Source: Rhodopirellula baltica SH 1 (GTDB lineage Bacteria > Planctomycetota > Planctomycetia > Pirellulales > Pirellulaceae). From it: a DNA stretch of 64,000 bases. Numbering within the stretch: position 1 is the first letter of the stretch; each line of letters opens with the position of its first letter. The notes beneath the pieces were generated by a model. It was given only the letters and a program-made list of their open reading frames with translations. It searched no databases and was not told the origin of the DNA. The stretch is from the NCBI RefSeq assembly GCF_000196115.1, contig NC_005027.1, forward strand, positions 6,196,001-6,260,000. The letters run 5' to 3'. The position numbers and the translations under genes were made by a program. Shown piece after piece: positions 29,332 through 38,078 of this stretch.

Positions 29332-30041
29332 TTCGTTCGGTCGTCCCTCGACAACTTTTCAATTGAGTAACGAAGCATAGTTCGTGGCATCGTCTTGGCA
29401 TGCTTCTTCAAGAACTTTTCCAATCGAGACTGATCGCGTTTCCCCATCTCGCGAAGCATCCATCCAATCGCCTTGTTCATCAGATCGTGCCCATCGTCCA
29501 TCAGACGCTCGGCAAGCTCGACGATTTCCTCGAACTCGTCGTTCTTTATGAGCGAGAGAGTCGCTAACACCGCAACGCGTCGCTCCCACAACACCTCGCT
29601 CGTCGCCAACCGATCGAGAACGATTCGTTCATCGTAGTTTTCAACCAGCCAGGCCCCGAGAATCTTTGGAGCCGTCGAATCAACGACGTCCCAATTGTTC
29701 ACCGCAGCCAGGTTCGCCAAGTAGAAGTCCACAATCTCGCGGCATTCAAAATCACGATGAGGATTTTTCGGCTTTGCCGCCTGCTCATACTGACCTACCA
29801 GAATCAGCATTCCCGTCAGCCGACACTCATGCCATGGCGACGCAAACAGTTTTACAAGCTCATCCCGCGACAAATCACGAAACTGCCGAGCCACCTTCCG
29901 CTGGTCCGGCACCACGCAACCGAGAAACCGATCGCCCTCGCCGTACCCGCCGGGCACCGCCTGGAAGAACCCAGGCAAAAACGCAGCCTTATCTTCGCGA
30001 GCCACCTCACGAAGCGCTGATAGAACCTGCTTCGCCGTCAT
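29316..30041 (-). CDS. DNA alkylation repair protein (AlkD-like HEAT repeat)
   Basis: A 241-residue all-helical protein, ATG at 30041. LFASPWHECRLTGMLILVGQ, NWDVVDSTAPKILGAWLV and LWERRVAVLATLSLI are typical of AlkD-like DNA glycosylases built of HEAT-like repeats, including the conserved Trp/Asp that contact DNA. It should excise alkylated bases. Confidence 0.85.
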   Translation of the reverse strand: MTAKQVLSALREVAREDKAAFLPGFFQAVPGGYGEGDRFLGCVVPDQRKVARQFRDLSRDELVKLFASPWHECRLTGMLILVGQYEQAAKPKNPHRDFECREIVDFYLANLAAVNNWDVVDSTAPKILGAWLVENYDERIVLDRLATSEVLWERRVAVLATLSLIKNDEFEEIVELAERLMDDGHDLMNKAIGWMLREMGKRDQSRLEKFLKKHAKTMPRTMLRYSIEKLSRDDRTKWMNQ

Positions 30042-30042
30042 C

Positions 30043-30288
30043 TTAGCGACGCCGAGTACCTGCACGCTTCAGACCTTTGGCGACGAAGTCGAACGCGTCG
30101 GCTGGCTTGTAGTCTTCGAGAACGTCGAAAAAGCACGCCAGCACTCGCTTGGTCTCAGCGACATTGATTTTCACGCCGTCTGTATCTGCTTTCCGGGCGA
30201 CTTCATTGTAGATGTCGTTGAGCGTTGACGCCTTCTTCTTGGCAGGCGTTTTCTTGACGGCTGCTTTGGTTGCTTTCTTCTTGGCCAC
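30043..30288 (-). CDS. Small protein with lysine/alanine-rich N-terminal tail
   Basis: An 81-residue protein with a histone-like basic tail (MAKKKATKAAVKKTPAKKK) and a C-terminal helical part (LNDIYNEVARKADTDGVKI, RVLACFFDVLEDYKPADAF). It probably binds DNA or RNA. Ends two bases before the AlkD start, so it heads that operon. I do not recognise a named family. Confidence 0.65.
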   Translation of the reverse strand: MAKKKATKAAVKKTPAKKKASTLNDIYNEVARKADTDGVKINVAETKRVLACFFDVLEDYKPADAFDFVAKGLKRAGTRRR

Positions 30289-30378
30289 TTCGTGTCTCCA
30301 TGTTGAAATGAAACGTTTTGTTACGAAGTGCTAGTTGTACATTCCCTCCGACAAATCGAATACCGGCGGTGCCAAACG

Positions 30379-30407
30379 ACACAAGCCAGCATGATGCTGG
30401 CTTGTGT
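30379..30407. terminator. Perfect palindrome after the Pro-rich gene
   Basis: ACACAAGCCAGCAT and ATGCTGGCTTGTGT form a 14-bp stem around one or few bases. It lies between the Pro-rich gene (ends 30435) and the basic-protein gene (starts 30288), both on the minus strand, and probably ends the upstream cassette transcript. Confidence 0.6.
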
Positions 30408-30434
30408 GTAGAAGGTTTGACGTGAATACGATTT

Positions 30435-30890
30435 TCAATCGTCATACAATCCTGGATAGCTGGGCCAGTCATCTCCCCAATCGCCGGGATGAACGACGGG
30501 ATAGTCGGGCATACCCGGATAGGCTTCGCCGGGGTGACCTGGCGGAAGGTTGTCTGGCGCAGAGTAGCCGGGCGGAACATGATAGGGATGATCCGGCGGC
30601 AGTCGCGGCCAGACGTGAATTGGCGGCGGTGACTCGATCACGACCGGTTCTTCAGGTGGAGGCGGCCAAGGGCAATCGTCCGGCCACCATGGCGGACGTG
30701 GGCCGGGATCGGGCGTTCCAGGCGGATAGTCGTCGGGCCACACTGGCGGAGGCGGCAAAGGCGGCGGCGTGAGAATGATCGGACCGTCGTCTTCCTCCTC
30801 GGGATCGTAGGGCGACTCGCTGCCGGGCGGATCAAACGGTGGGACGAATGGATAGGGCGGCATTTCGGGATAGTCGGAAGGATACGTCAT
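30435..30890 (-). CDS. Proline-rich protein of the serine-rich cassette
   Basis: A 151-residue protein, ATG at 30890 overlapping the stop of the radical SAM gene. About a third of residues are Pro, with many Asp, Tyr and Trp (YPEMPPYPFVPPFDPPGSE, PPPLPPPPVWPDDYPPGTPD, then PGYSAPDNLPPGHPGEAYPG). No signal peptide or domain is visible. It is the last gene of the overlapping cassette. It may be a structural or modified polypeptide; the function is unknown. Confidence 0.65.
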   Translation of the reverse strand: MTYPSDYPEMPPYPFVPPFDPPGSESPYDPEEEDDGPIILTPPPLPPPPVWPDDYPPGTPDPGPRPPWWPDDCPWPPPPEEPVVIESPPPIHVWPRLPPDHPYHVPPGYSAPDNLPPGHPGEAYPGMPDYPVVHPGDWGDDWPSYPGLYDD

Positions 30891-31696
30891 TGCAGGGCAC
30901 TCCGTTGCAGAGGATTGGGATGGGAGAACGCGGTGCGTTTGCTGGGACACAAGCTGCACTGCGGGATGGCTTTGGTTTCGAGGAAGGTTTGCAATTCAGC
31001 GTCAGTGGCTTCGTGCGAACACGCTTGGTAGTCGCGGAAGAGTTGCCACTGCGGCAAATCATGCAGGCTCAGTTTGGATTCGAGCTTGGCGAAGTAGGCC
31101 AGTGCGGGGCATTTCCAAAGTTTGCCTTCATATAGCTGCGTGCAAGTTTTCTGCATACAGACTTTGAATGCGGCGTCGGGCTGGGAGTTGAACGGCATCG
31201 GTTTGCCATTGGCCACCTTGTATTGCCGCATCCAGCCGCGGTGCGACTGTCGAATTTTGATTCGGACGCCGGGGAACTGTTCTCGCCAGCGCCAAACGAG
31301 GTGTTTGACTTCACGAAAGCGTTTGACATATTCGTCGTGTGTTCCGTGCTGGCTGACTTCGAGACGGCAGTTCGTTTCGACGAGTACTTTTGGTAGCTCG
31401 GGAAACCGATGCAAAAAGAACCCGTTGGTCACCAGCATCAAGTCGCTGTCCCAATGCTGCCTAGCCAGCTTGATGTGTTGCAAAATCGCGGGATTCAACA
31501 GAGGCTCCCCGCCGAGCAACGCAAACCAAGTCGGCTTCAGACGATGCGACCATTTCTGGTAGTCGGCATCGGCTTGCTCGATCGTGGGCATCGCACCGGG
31601 CAAATGATGGTCGCTGTAGTGGCTGCATTGCTGGCAGGACAGATTGCAACCGTGCGCCAGGTGATACTCAAGTGCCGGCAAGTTGTGGCGTTGCAT
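30887..31696 (-). CDS. Radical SAM protein
   Basis: A 269-residue protein, ATG at 31696. HGCNLSCQQCSHYSD gives the CxxxCxxC cluster for the 4Fe-4S/SAM centre, followed by LLGGEPLLNP. C-terminal cysteines (KVCMQKTCTQLYEGKLWKCP and CSLCPS) suggest a SPASM-like auxiliary cluster region. Such proteins modify peptides or sugars. It overlaps both neighbours and sits in a glycosyltransferase cassette, so peptide modification of the Ser-rich or Pro-rich protein is a possibility. Confidence 0.85.
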   Translation of the reverse strand: MQRHNLPALEYHLAHGCNLSCQQCSHYSDHHLPGAMPTIEQADADYQKWSHRLKPTWFALLGGEPLLNPAILQHIKLARQHWDSDLMLVTNGFFLHRFPELPKVLVETNCRLEVSQHGTHDEYVKRFREVKHLVWRWREQFPGVRIKIRQSHRGWMRQYKVANGKPMPFNSQPDAAFKVCMQKTCTQLYEGKLWKCPALAYFAKLESKLSLHDLPQWQLFRDYQACSHEATDAELQTFLETKAIPQCSLCPSKRTAFSHPNPLQRSALQ

Positions 31697-32693
31697 TGGC
31701 GTCCTCCTTAACGCGAAGTCGAAAGCGTCGAGCGTTGACGCCAAGCTGCAGAAGAAAGCGGGTTAGCACCAAGTGCGACGAACCGGTTTCGGTATGACTG
31801 AGCATTCGTCGATCCAATCGGCATGGCTCGTCTGACCATTGACCTTTGACAATCAAATCTGGATAAACGGCCAGAATGTTTGCGGCGAGTTGCGGAGTGA
31901 AGATCGGGCCGATGTCGTATTGGGCCGGCGGATCATCTCGCCACTGCTGAATCAGTTCCTGTGTTTGACTGTTCCCAGGAAATGGCAGCTCCGGTGGATC
32001 AAGCCGTTGCCAACGACAGGCATCAATGTGAGCTTTTGACGGACCAACAAAATGGTAGACGTAGGATTGCATCACCGGATTGATGGCCCAGGCGGGCGAG
32101 TAGACCATGCTGACGTTGAAATCGGGCGGCAAGAATCTGATGTAGCCAGGATGGTCGTTGTAGAGCTGATTGACGATCAACGATTCGTCGGTGGCCTGAT
32201 CGCTTGCACCCCACGTCGGAATCAAATGCCGGATGATGCGAGCGAACATCGGCCCATACATTTCCGAGCCGTACAGATAGAGTCCCCCGTTGGGATGCAG
32301 CCATGTAGGTGCCGGACGCACACCGCATCGCCTGGCCCAAATCTCTTGTGCCCGCTGCTGCCAACCGCCATTGTCGATGCGATTGTTTGCTGACTGACGC
32401 TCGGCAACCATTCCGAACTGCTGTGGCGTCAGCAAATCAAACGGCGAAGGGCAGTCCGATCGGATCAACATGTCGTTGTCGAGTTGCAGTACGTGCGCCG
32501 GCCCGGCTTTTTGATGCACGTGACCGCAGGCAAACATCTTCTGCCAGAACGGATGCACAGTTTGAAGGTGCTCGCCAATCCATAGCACCTCCGCACCCCA
32601 TCGTTTCGCGGCAGCCTCAAAGCTTTCCCGCACGTTCTGCGTTGCTCGCCGAGGAGGCAAGTCGAGAACTGCAATCACTCGCTTCATTTCCAT
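31668..32693 (-). CDS. Glycosyltransferase-like protein with DxD motif
   Basis: A 341-residue protein. VIAVLDLPPRRATQNVRESF opens a nucleotide-sugar-type fold, and LQLDNDMLIRSDCPSPF carries a DxD metal motif like GT8 family enzymes. WLHPNGGLYLYG and DQATDESLIVNQL fit acceptor and loop regions of that class. It overlaps the radical SAM gene by 29 bases and the GT2 gene by 10. Donor and acceptor are unknown. Confidence 0.65.
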   Translation of the reverse strand: MEMKRVIAVLDLPPRRATQNVRESFEAAAKRWGAEVLWIGEHLQTVHPFWQKMFACGHVHQKAGPAHVLQLDNDMLIRSDCPSPFDLLTPQQFGMVAERQSANNRIDNGGWQQRAQEIWARRCGVRPAPTWLHPNGGLYLYGSEMYGPMFARIIRHLIPTWGASDQATDESLIVNQLYNDHPGYIRFLPPDFNVSMVYSPAWAINPVMQSYVYHFVGPSKAHIDACRWQRLDPPELPFPGNSQTQELIQQWRDDPPAQYDIGPIFTPQLAANILAVYPDLIVKGQWSDEPCRLDRRMLSHTETGSSHLVLTRFLLQLGVNARRFRLRVKEDANATPQLAGT

Positions 32694-33397
32694 ACGACTT
32701 TCTCCAATCCGTGTTTGTCCAATCCGGCCTTTAAGAACTCCGGTCGCCGTCGCTGATATCCTGGCGGGTCAACGTGCTCATGTTTGAATGAGTGATTAAG
32801 ATCGACGGCGACGTTCATACCGGCGATCTTTGCTCGCCAAAAGAAGTCCCAATGTTCTTCGACCTTGAGTGACTCGTCCCAGCGGATCGCTTGCAGAATG
32901 TCGCGATAGGCAACAAAGCAGTTGCCGACGTAATGGCACCAGCGTACGGAGCGATGTTGTCGATAATTGCCGAATGCAATGCGGAGCGTCTTTCCATCGA
33001 CACGCAACATTCGAGGACGTTCGTCGTTGTTACTGAGCGCCGCAAGCAAATCGAGGTCGTGATGCTTATTGAGCGTCGCGATCAACTCAGGAAGACGCGT
33101 TTGATTCGTGACGAGATGATCGTCATCGGCGAAGATAACGATCGGCGTGTCGCCGGCGTCGAGCAACCGATTGCGACCGGCAGACAATCCGATGTCGTAG
33201 GGAGTGATGATGACCTTGTCGACCATCCCCGCTTCATCGGGGCATACGGCCGAAAATCTCAGCTCGGGTTTTCCATCGTCGAGGACGTGGATCAGCGGAC
33301 GGTCGTCGCCATAGTGGTCGTGAATGCTGCGAACGAGTGCGGCGCAGCAATGGGGGCGATGAATCGTCTTGATACAGAAGGTGGCTTGATTACGCAC
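32684..33397 (-). CDS. GT2-type glycosyltransferase A
   Basis: A 237-residue protein. GTG at 33397 is chosen: a strong AGGAGG lies 11 bases upstream and the conserved ATFCIKTIHRPHC follows closely. HVLDDGKPELRFS and IVIFADDDHLV (the DDDH metal site) match the GT2 family A fold. RWDESLKVEEHWDFFWRAK is the acceptor-side motif, shared with the upstream neighbour, so the two are paralogues. It overlaps that gene by 8 bases. Confidence 0.8.
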   Translation of the reverse strand: MRNQATFCIKTIHRPHCCAALVRSIHDHYGDDRPLIHVLDDGKPELRFSAVCPDEAGMVDKVIITPYDIGLSAGRNRLLDAGDTPIVIFADDDHLVTNQTRLPELIATLNKHHDLDLLAALSNNDERPRMLRVDGKTLRIAFGNYRQHRSVRWCHYVGNCFVAYRDILQAIRWDESLKVEEHWDFFWRAKIAGMNVAVDLNHSFKHEHVDPPGYQRRRPEFLKAGLDKHGLEKVVWK

Positions 33398-34145
33398 GGA
33401 CGATTTGACCTCCTGGATATCGCAAGGAATGGAAACCGTGTTTACGAAGTCCCATCGCACGGAACTTCGATCGCCCACGCAGATCGCGGTATCCAGTGCC
33501 GGCAACATGGGCGTGGACGACGGAACAATCGGTGGCGACCGCGATTTGCAGATTGGCGAGGTGACTTGCACGGTAGAAGAATTCCCAGTGTTCATAGGTC
33601 TTCAGGGCTTCGTCCCAACGGAGCGTCGCGATTGTTTCCTTGCGAGCGAGAAACGCGTTGCTGACCATGTCGCACCAGGCTACGGTGCCGACACGTTTCT
33701 TTTCACCGCGGTGCATCCAGATGCGCTTTCCGTTCATCAGCGGCGAAAGCATCGTGGGTCGACCGCCTCCACCTTGTCGGACGGCGAGAATGTCGAGTTC
33801 GTGCGTCGTGAAGTACTCGCAAACGCGGTCGATTTGAAAATCCGCCGTGACGACGTGATCGTCGTCGAGCAGAAAGATGTACTCGGTCTGCGCAGCATCG
33901 ATCGCCGCATTGCGTCCGACTCCGACGCCCACATCGTGCCGATCGAGATTGATGAACGTGCAATGCTTGGCAGTTTCGGGATACTTCTCGCTGAAACGAA
34001 GCTCGGGTTGACCGTCGTCGACAACGACGATGGTCGGCTCGGCGATGTGTTCGCGCAGCGATTTGACAAGGCGATGGCAGGACCAAGGTCGGTGAATCGT
34101 CTTGATGCAGAACGTGATGTCTGTGGTGGAAATACTTTTCGCCAT
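33390..34145 (-). CDS. GT2-type glycosyltransferase B
   Basis: A 251-residue paralogue of glycosyltransferase A: DITFCIKTIHRPWSCH, IVVVDDGQPELRFSE, YIFLLDDDHVV and RWDEALKTYEHWEFFYRA. The DDDH metal site and the paired EHWxFF motif resemble eukaryotic-type beta-1,4-N-acetylgalactosaminyltransferase-like GT2 enzymes. ATG at 34145 is preferred because GGTGAG precedes it. Part of the overlapping cassette; the acceptor may be the Ser-rich protein. Confidence 0.8.
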   Translation of the reverse strand: MAKSISTTDITFCIKTIHRPWSCHRLVKSLREHIAEPTIVVVDDGQPELRFSEKYPETAKHCTFINLDRHDVGVGVGRNAAIDAAQTEYIFLLDDDHVVTADFQIDRVCEYFTTHELDILAVRQGGGGRPTMLSPLMNGKRIWMHRGEKKRVGTVAWCDMVSNAFLARKETIATLRWDEALKTYEHWEFFYRASHLANLQIAVATDCSVVHAHVAGTGYRDLRGRSKFRAMGLRKHGFHSLRYPGGQIVRA

Positions 34146-34150
34146 GATGC

Positions 34151-35485
34151 TCACCCAAACTTCCGGAGATCAGGATTGACGTGTTCGATCGCCGACTGGA
34201 TTTCATCCTGGGTCGGCGTGATGCCGAGGAACTCAACCAAGTTGCCAATCACTTCCTCGGGATACGTCACCAACTCAGCGAACTCGATCCGGAATACCGG
34301 CACGTCGGGATGGTCCGAGATGAAGTTGTCTCGGTGGTCGCGGAGACTGCGCTGCAGAACCTCGCACTCCTCATCGTTCGCCGCGAACCATTGGCCACGA
34401 TGTTTCTCGCTCCGGTTCTGCAGCGATCGAATCGACGCTTCGATGTCTCGTTCGACGGAGATGATTCGCAGTGAATCGCCCAGTCCGGCGTGAAGGTGAT
34501 TCACGAACCGACACAAGTGCGGATACTTCGCTCCAGAGACAGTCTTGTCGCGATTGGCTTCCGATTTGCGACTGACGATCCACGACTTGAGCATTTGAGT
34601 CAGTTGGTCGTCGCTGACATTCGGGTCCGTCGCAGGGAAACGCATCACCTTTTCGCAAAGCTGTGCCAGCCCGACTGCCTCGCCGCCTCCGGTCGCTTCG
34701 TAGCCACCAAGCTGGTTCCCCATGTGAACGCCGAGATGGTGCATGACCATCGCAACACACGATGTGCCAGCGCGGTGCGGGCCAAGCACGGCAAAGAACG
34801 GTGCGTCGGAGTGATCCGCGTTTTTGGCATCGTTGAAGAACCGCGTTTGACTCCATTTTCGACCGCAGATGTTGGACTTTGTCGGCAGTTGACCAACGAG
34901 CCAGCGATCGGGCGTGTAAACCGCGATGGATTCCTTTTGGATGTTCTTTCCTTGCACGAGTGCTTGGTAGCGACGTTGGATCAATCGACCAAGGTGGTGG
35001 TCGATGTGATGCTTGGTATGCCAATCGTTCCAAGTCAAATGGCGATACAGCGTCTTCATCGCCTCGCGTCCTCGCACCATGAACGCGTGCGTGCGATTCA
35101 CGTTGTAGGGACGATAGACGTGTTCGCTAACTTTGTGAGGCGGGTTCTTGCCGGCATAAAGGTGTTGGCCGCCGAGATACGCCATGCCCCAGTCGGCCGG
35201 CAGTTCCGCGATGAATTCCTGCAACCGCTCGCAGAAGTCGTCGCCAAATCCAGCGTCGTCTTCAAATACGACATACGAGTCGATGTGTTCGAGTAGGCAC
35301 TTTTCGAGAATCAACAAATGTGATCGGTAACATCCCCACGCGCCGTTGCCGGCACGCCACTGTGGCGGTGTTGCGACGCGACGCCCGTCGATTGCGGCGA
35401 AACGCTCGGGCTCCGGGAACGGCCACGGATCGGGTAGTTGCCGCATCCATTCTTGCATTCGATCATCGCGGCGATCGAGATTCAT
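34151..35485 (-). CDS. Glycosyltransferase family 25-like / sulfotransferase-like fusion
   Basis: A protein of about 444 residues. The N-terminal part starts like GT25 enzymes (CFLMNLDRRDDRMQEW, CYRSHLLILEK, SYVVFEDDAGFGDDF). From about residue 240 a sulfotransferase-like P-loop domain begins: FFAVLGPHRAGTSCVAMVMH (PAPS-loop type), later RIISVERDIEASIRSL and a terminal EFLGIT. One chain could glycosylate and sulfate the same acceptor. The start is uncertain: ATG 35485 is used, but the frame is open to 35704 and the CFL before this ATG may be translated. Confidence 0.75.
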   Translation of the reverse strand: MNLDRRDDRMQEWMRQLPDPWPFPEPERFAAIDGRRVATPPQWRAGNGAWGCYRSHLLILEKCLLEHIDSYVVFEDDAGFGDDFCERLQEFIAELPADWGMAYLGGQHLYAGKNPPHKVSEHVYRPYNVNRTHAFMVRGREAMKTLYRHLTWNDWHTKHHIDHHLGRLIQRRYQALVQGKNIQKESIAVYTPDRWLVGQLPTKSNICGRKWSQTRFFNDAKNADHSDAPFFAVLGPHRAGTSCVAMVMHHLGVHMGNQLGGYEATGGGEAVGLAQLCEKVMRFPATDPNVSDDQLTQMLKSWIVSRKSEANRDKTVSGAKYPHLCRFVNHLHAGLGDSLRIISVERDIEASIRSLQNRSEKHRGQWFAANDEECEVLQRSLRDHRDNFISDHPDVPVFRIEFAELVTYPEEVIGNLVEFLGITPTQDEIQSAIEHVNPDLRKFG

Positions 35486-35498
35486 CAAGAAGCAGCGT

Positions 35499-36071
35499 TC
35501 AACGATCGAATTCGTCCTCCGGATCGTCTTGGTCTGGTTCGGGTGCCCCTTCGGGGAACTTTCGCTCGTACTTGCGGATGGCAGTGTTGACGAGACTGCG
35601 GGCGACTGTTGCTGTAAACCTTCCATGCGGGAGTCCTCTTGCGTGGGCTTCTTCGAGTAACCAATCGACGATCGTGTCAATGTTTCGGCGGCAACCTTCT
35701 GCACCCCAGTCGTTCATCGTGTCGACACGGGTTTCGCAGTTGCACGTTTCGCTCGGCTTGGCAAACCAAGCGATCATCTTTTTGAGTTCGTTGCCGGGGC
35801 CGGGCCGGTAGCTGCTCATCTTCAGCGTCGCCGGCATCGGGTCTTCGTCCGGCATGTAGTTGCGAAGCAGTGCTTCTAACTCGGTGACGTCTTGTTTGCG
35901 TCGCTTCTTGTTGACCAATGCCATGCCGATCGTGACGACGTTGATCGCGCACGGGTTGTCGTTGTTCTGGCACGCGTTACAGGCGGTCGGCGTGGTTTGC
36001 ACCCGACAGCCGGCGAGTTGGCATGCCACTTCGCATTGGTTGTCGGGCGTTAGATGTGGGCAATGCATCAT
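35499..36071 (-). CDS. Small Cys-motif protein of the serine-rich cassette
   Basis: A 190-residue protein with an N-terminal Cys cluster (CPHLTPDNQCEVACQLAGC, later TTPTACNACQNNDNPC) that could bind zinc or an iron-sulfur centre. A middle part follows (PGPGNELKKMIAWFAK, CNCETRVDTMNDWGAEGC, RNIDTIVDWLLEEAHARGL), with an acidic tail. I recall similar small proteins beside planctomycete glycosyltransferase genes but cannot name a family. Its ATG overlaps the stop of the Ser-rich gene, implying coupled expression. Confidence 0.6.
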   Translation of the reverse strand: MMHCPHLTPDNQCEVACQLAGCRVQTTPTACNACQNNDNPCAINVVTIGMALVNKKRRKQDVTELEALLRNYMPDEDPMPATLKMSSYRPGPGNELKKMIAWFAKPSETCNCETRVDTMNDWGAEGCRRNIDTIVDWLLEEAHARGLPHGRFTATVARSLVNTAIRKYERKFPEGAPEPDQDDPEDEFDR

Positions 36072-38077
36072 GCTGTCATCCCCGCTACTGCTCCATCGAA
36101 CGAACCGGACGAACTGGGTGGGTCGCCAGGGTCTTCACAATCGCTGCTCACCAATTCCCAACCGCACGACCAAATCCATGTGCTGTTGCAAGGCTCGCTC
36201 GATCCGCTGCTGTCTTCGGAAGGTTCCTCGGTTGAATCGCTTTCGCTCGGACGGTCGGAACCGTCGCTGCTATCGGATGCACTCTCGCTCGGACGGTCGG
36301 AACCATCGCTGGGTGGGTCTGAGTCGGAAGTTGAGTCGTTGCTTTCGGAAGGTTGGTTGCTGTCGCTTCCAGATGAATCACCGACACTCGGATCGTCGCT
36401 CGCACTTGGCCGATCGCTGTCGGAGCCTTCCGATCCTGATCTGCTCGTGGACAGCGATGCTGAATCGGAACCCGAACCACTTGATGACGTTGGCGCGCTG
36501 GTGGAGTCATCGCTCCGCGAATCACTTTCAGAATCCGATGTGCTCGTTGATCGCGAATCGGAGTCCGATCCGCTTCCGCTATCTGATTCGGATGCACTTA
36601 CGCTGCCTGATCCTGAGTCACTGCCTGAATTGGATCCGCTTCCCGATGCAGAACCACTTTGGCTCCCACTGGCGGAGGCACTGTCCGAGTACGATGCCGA
36701 AGCACTCGCTGAGTAGCTTTGCGAGTCCGAACTTCGGTCGATGCTTGATTCGCTTTGGGAATCGCTACCTGAATCGCTGACCGACTGCGATGTTGAATCG
36801 GATTGCGACTGGGATTCCGATTCGGAATCACTCGACTCAGAATCGCTATCGCTGCTTGTCGACGAATTCCAACTGTACGAAGGCAAGCTCTCTGAGTCTG
36901 ACTCGCTTCGTGATCGACTTTCGGATGTGCTCGATTCTGACTGGCTCGATTCTGAATTCGATGATTCGCTGGTTGATGATGCACTCTCGGATGTGGACGA
37001 TTGCGAACTGCTGACGGATGGCGTGCTGGCGGATTCGCTTGATTGCGAGGTGGACGAATCGCTCGACGAACCGGAATCGCTTGATTGCGATTCACTCGAC
37101 GACGAATCACTCGCCGATGAACTGGACCCAGACACGCTTGGCAGACTGACCGACGCGCTGGAATCATTCGATTCGCTTGTGGATGAGTCGCTGGACTGGG
37201 AATTGGACGAACTGTTTGACGAATCACTCGATGCGGACGACGATCCTGCGGAGCTTGATGATCCGCTGATGCTGGGCAGACTGATCGAATCGCTAGAGTC
37301 ACTGGATTCGCTGTTCGATGAATCGCTCGATTGTGAGTTTGACGAGCTGTCTGACGAATCACTCGATGCGGACGACCCGTCGGAGCTTGATGAACCACTG
37401 ATACTTGGCAGACTGGTCGAATCGCTCGAGTCACTCGAATCGCTGTTGGATGAATCGCTTGATTGAGAATTCGACGAACTGTCTGATGAACCGCTCGATG
37501 AAGACGAGGAACCGTCGGAGCTGGATGAACTGCTTACGCTCGGCAGACTTGTCGATGTGCTTGAATCGCTGCTGTCCGAGGAATCGCTCGATTGACTACT
37601 GCTGACGCTGCTTGATGAAGACGTTGAACTGTCGCTTGAATCGCTGCTGCTGGACGCGGACGAACTATGAGAAGAATCGCTACTGTCGGATGACGACGAG
37701 TTTGAGGATGAATCGCTGCTCGAAGATGACTTCGATGAAGACGACGAACTGCCGGAACTGCTGCTCGATGACGAACCACTGCTTGATGAGGACGATGGGC
37801 TGCCGGACGACGAGGAAGACGATCCGCTACTTGAGGAACTAGAACCGGATGAGCTGCTACTGGAAGATGACAGAGAACTGCTGGAACTGGACGACATGCT
37901 CGATGAGCTCGAACCGCTCATGCTCGAACTACTCGACGAGCCACTGCTACTTGATGAACTTCCCGAAGACGAGGATGACGAAGGCGACGAAGAAGAACTG
38001 CTGGACGATGAATCGCTGCTAGAACTGCTGCTGGAACCCGCCACCGGCGGGCTCTTTTGGAGGATGATAAAGAGCAC
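36068..38077 (-). CDS. Giant serine-rich low-complexity protein
   Basis: A 669-residue protein from a GTG at 38077. Serine makes up well over half of it, in runs of Ser and Ser-Asp, Ser-Glu, Ser-Gln and Ser-Asn. Blocks around SLPSVSGSSSS and SLPSISGSSSS recur about every 55 residues. Only the last 45 residues are ordinary, with TWIWSCGWELVSSDC. No clear signal peptide is seen. The composition recalls serine-rich repeat proteins, which are O-glycosylated by neighbouring enzymes. It heads an overlapping cassette of glycosyltransferases and a sulfotransferase-like enzyme. Confidence 0.8.
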   Translation of the reverse strand: MLFIILQKSPPVAGSSSSSSSDSSSSSSSSSPSSSSSSGSSSSSSGSSSSSSMSGSSSSSMSSSSSSSLSSSSSSSSGSSSSSSGSSSSSSGSPSSSSSSGSSSSSSSGSSSSSSKSSSSSDSSSNSSSSDSSDSSHSSSASSSSDSSDSSTSSSSSVSSSQSSDSSDSSDSSTSTSLPSVSSSSSSDGSSSSSSGSSDSSSNSQSSDSSNSDSSDSSDSTSLPSISGSSSSDGSSASSDSSDSSSNSQSSDSSNSESSDSSDSISLPSISGSSSSAGSSSASSDSSNSSSNSQSSDSSTSESNDSSASVSLPSVSGSSSSASDSSSSESQSSDSGSSSDSSTSQSSESASTPSVSSSQSSTSESASSTSESSNSESSQSESSTSESRSRSESDSESLPSYSWNSSTSSDSDSESSDSESESQSQSDSTSQSVSDSGSDSQSESSIDRSSDSQSYSASASASYSDSASASGSQSGSASGSGSNSGSDSGSGSVSASESDSGSGSDSDSRSTSTSDSESDSRSDDSTSAPTSSSGSGSDSASLSTSRSGSEGSDSDRPSASDDPSVGDSSGSDSNQPSESNDSTSDSDPPSDGSDRPSESASDSSDGSDRPSESDSTEEPSEDSSGSSEPCNSTWIWSCGWELVSSDCEDPGDPPSSSGSFDGAVAGMTA

Positions 38078-38078
38078 A

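Noticed and set aside
36741..37466. 241-codon acidic Asp/Glu/Ser/Leu frame on the plus strand
   Set aside because: It is the antisense shadow of the serine-rich gene; AGC/TCN serine codons give such a frame on the other strand.
30435..38077. Prophage region
   Set aside because: No terminase, portal, capsid, tail or integrase genes; the enzymes are glycosyltransferases and a radical SAM protein.
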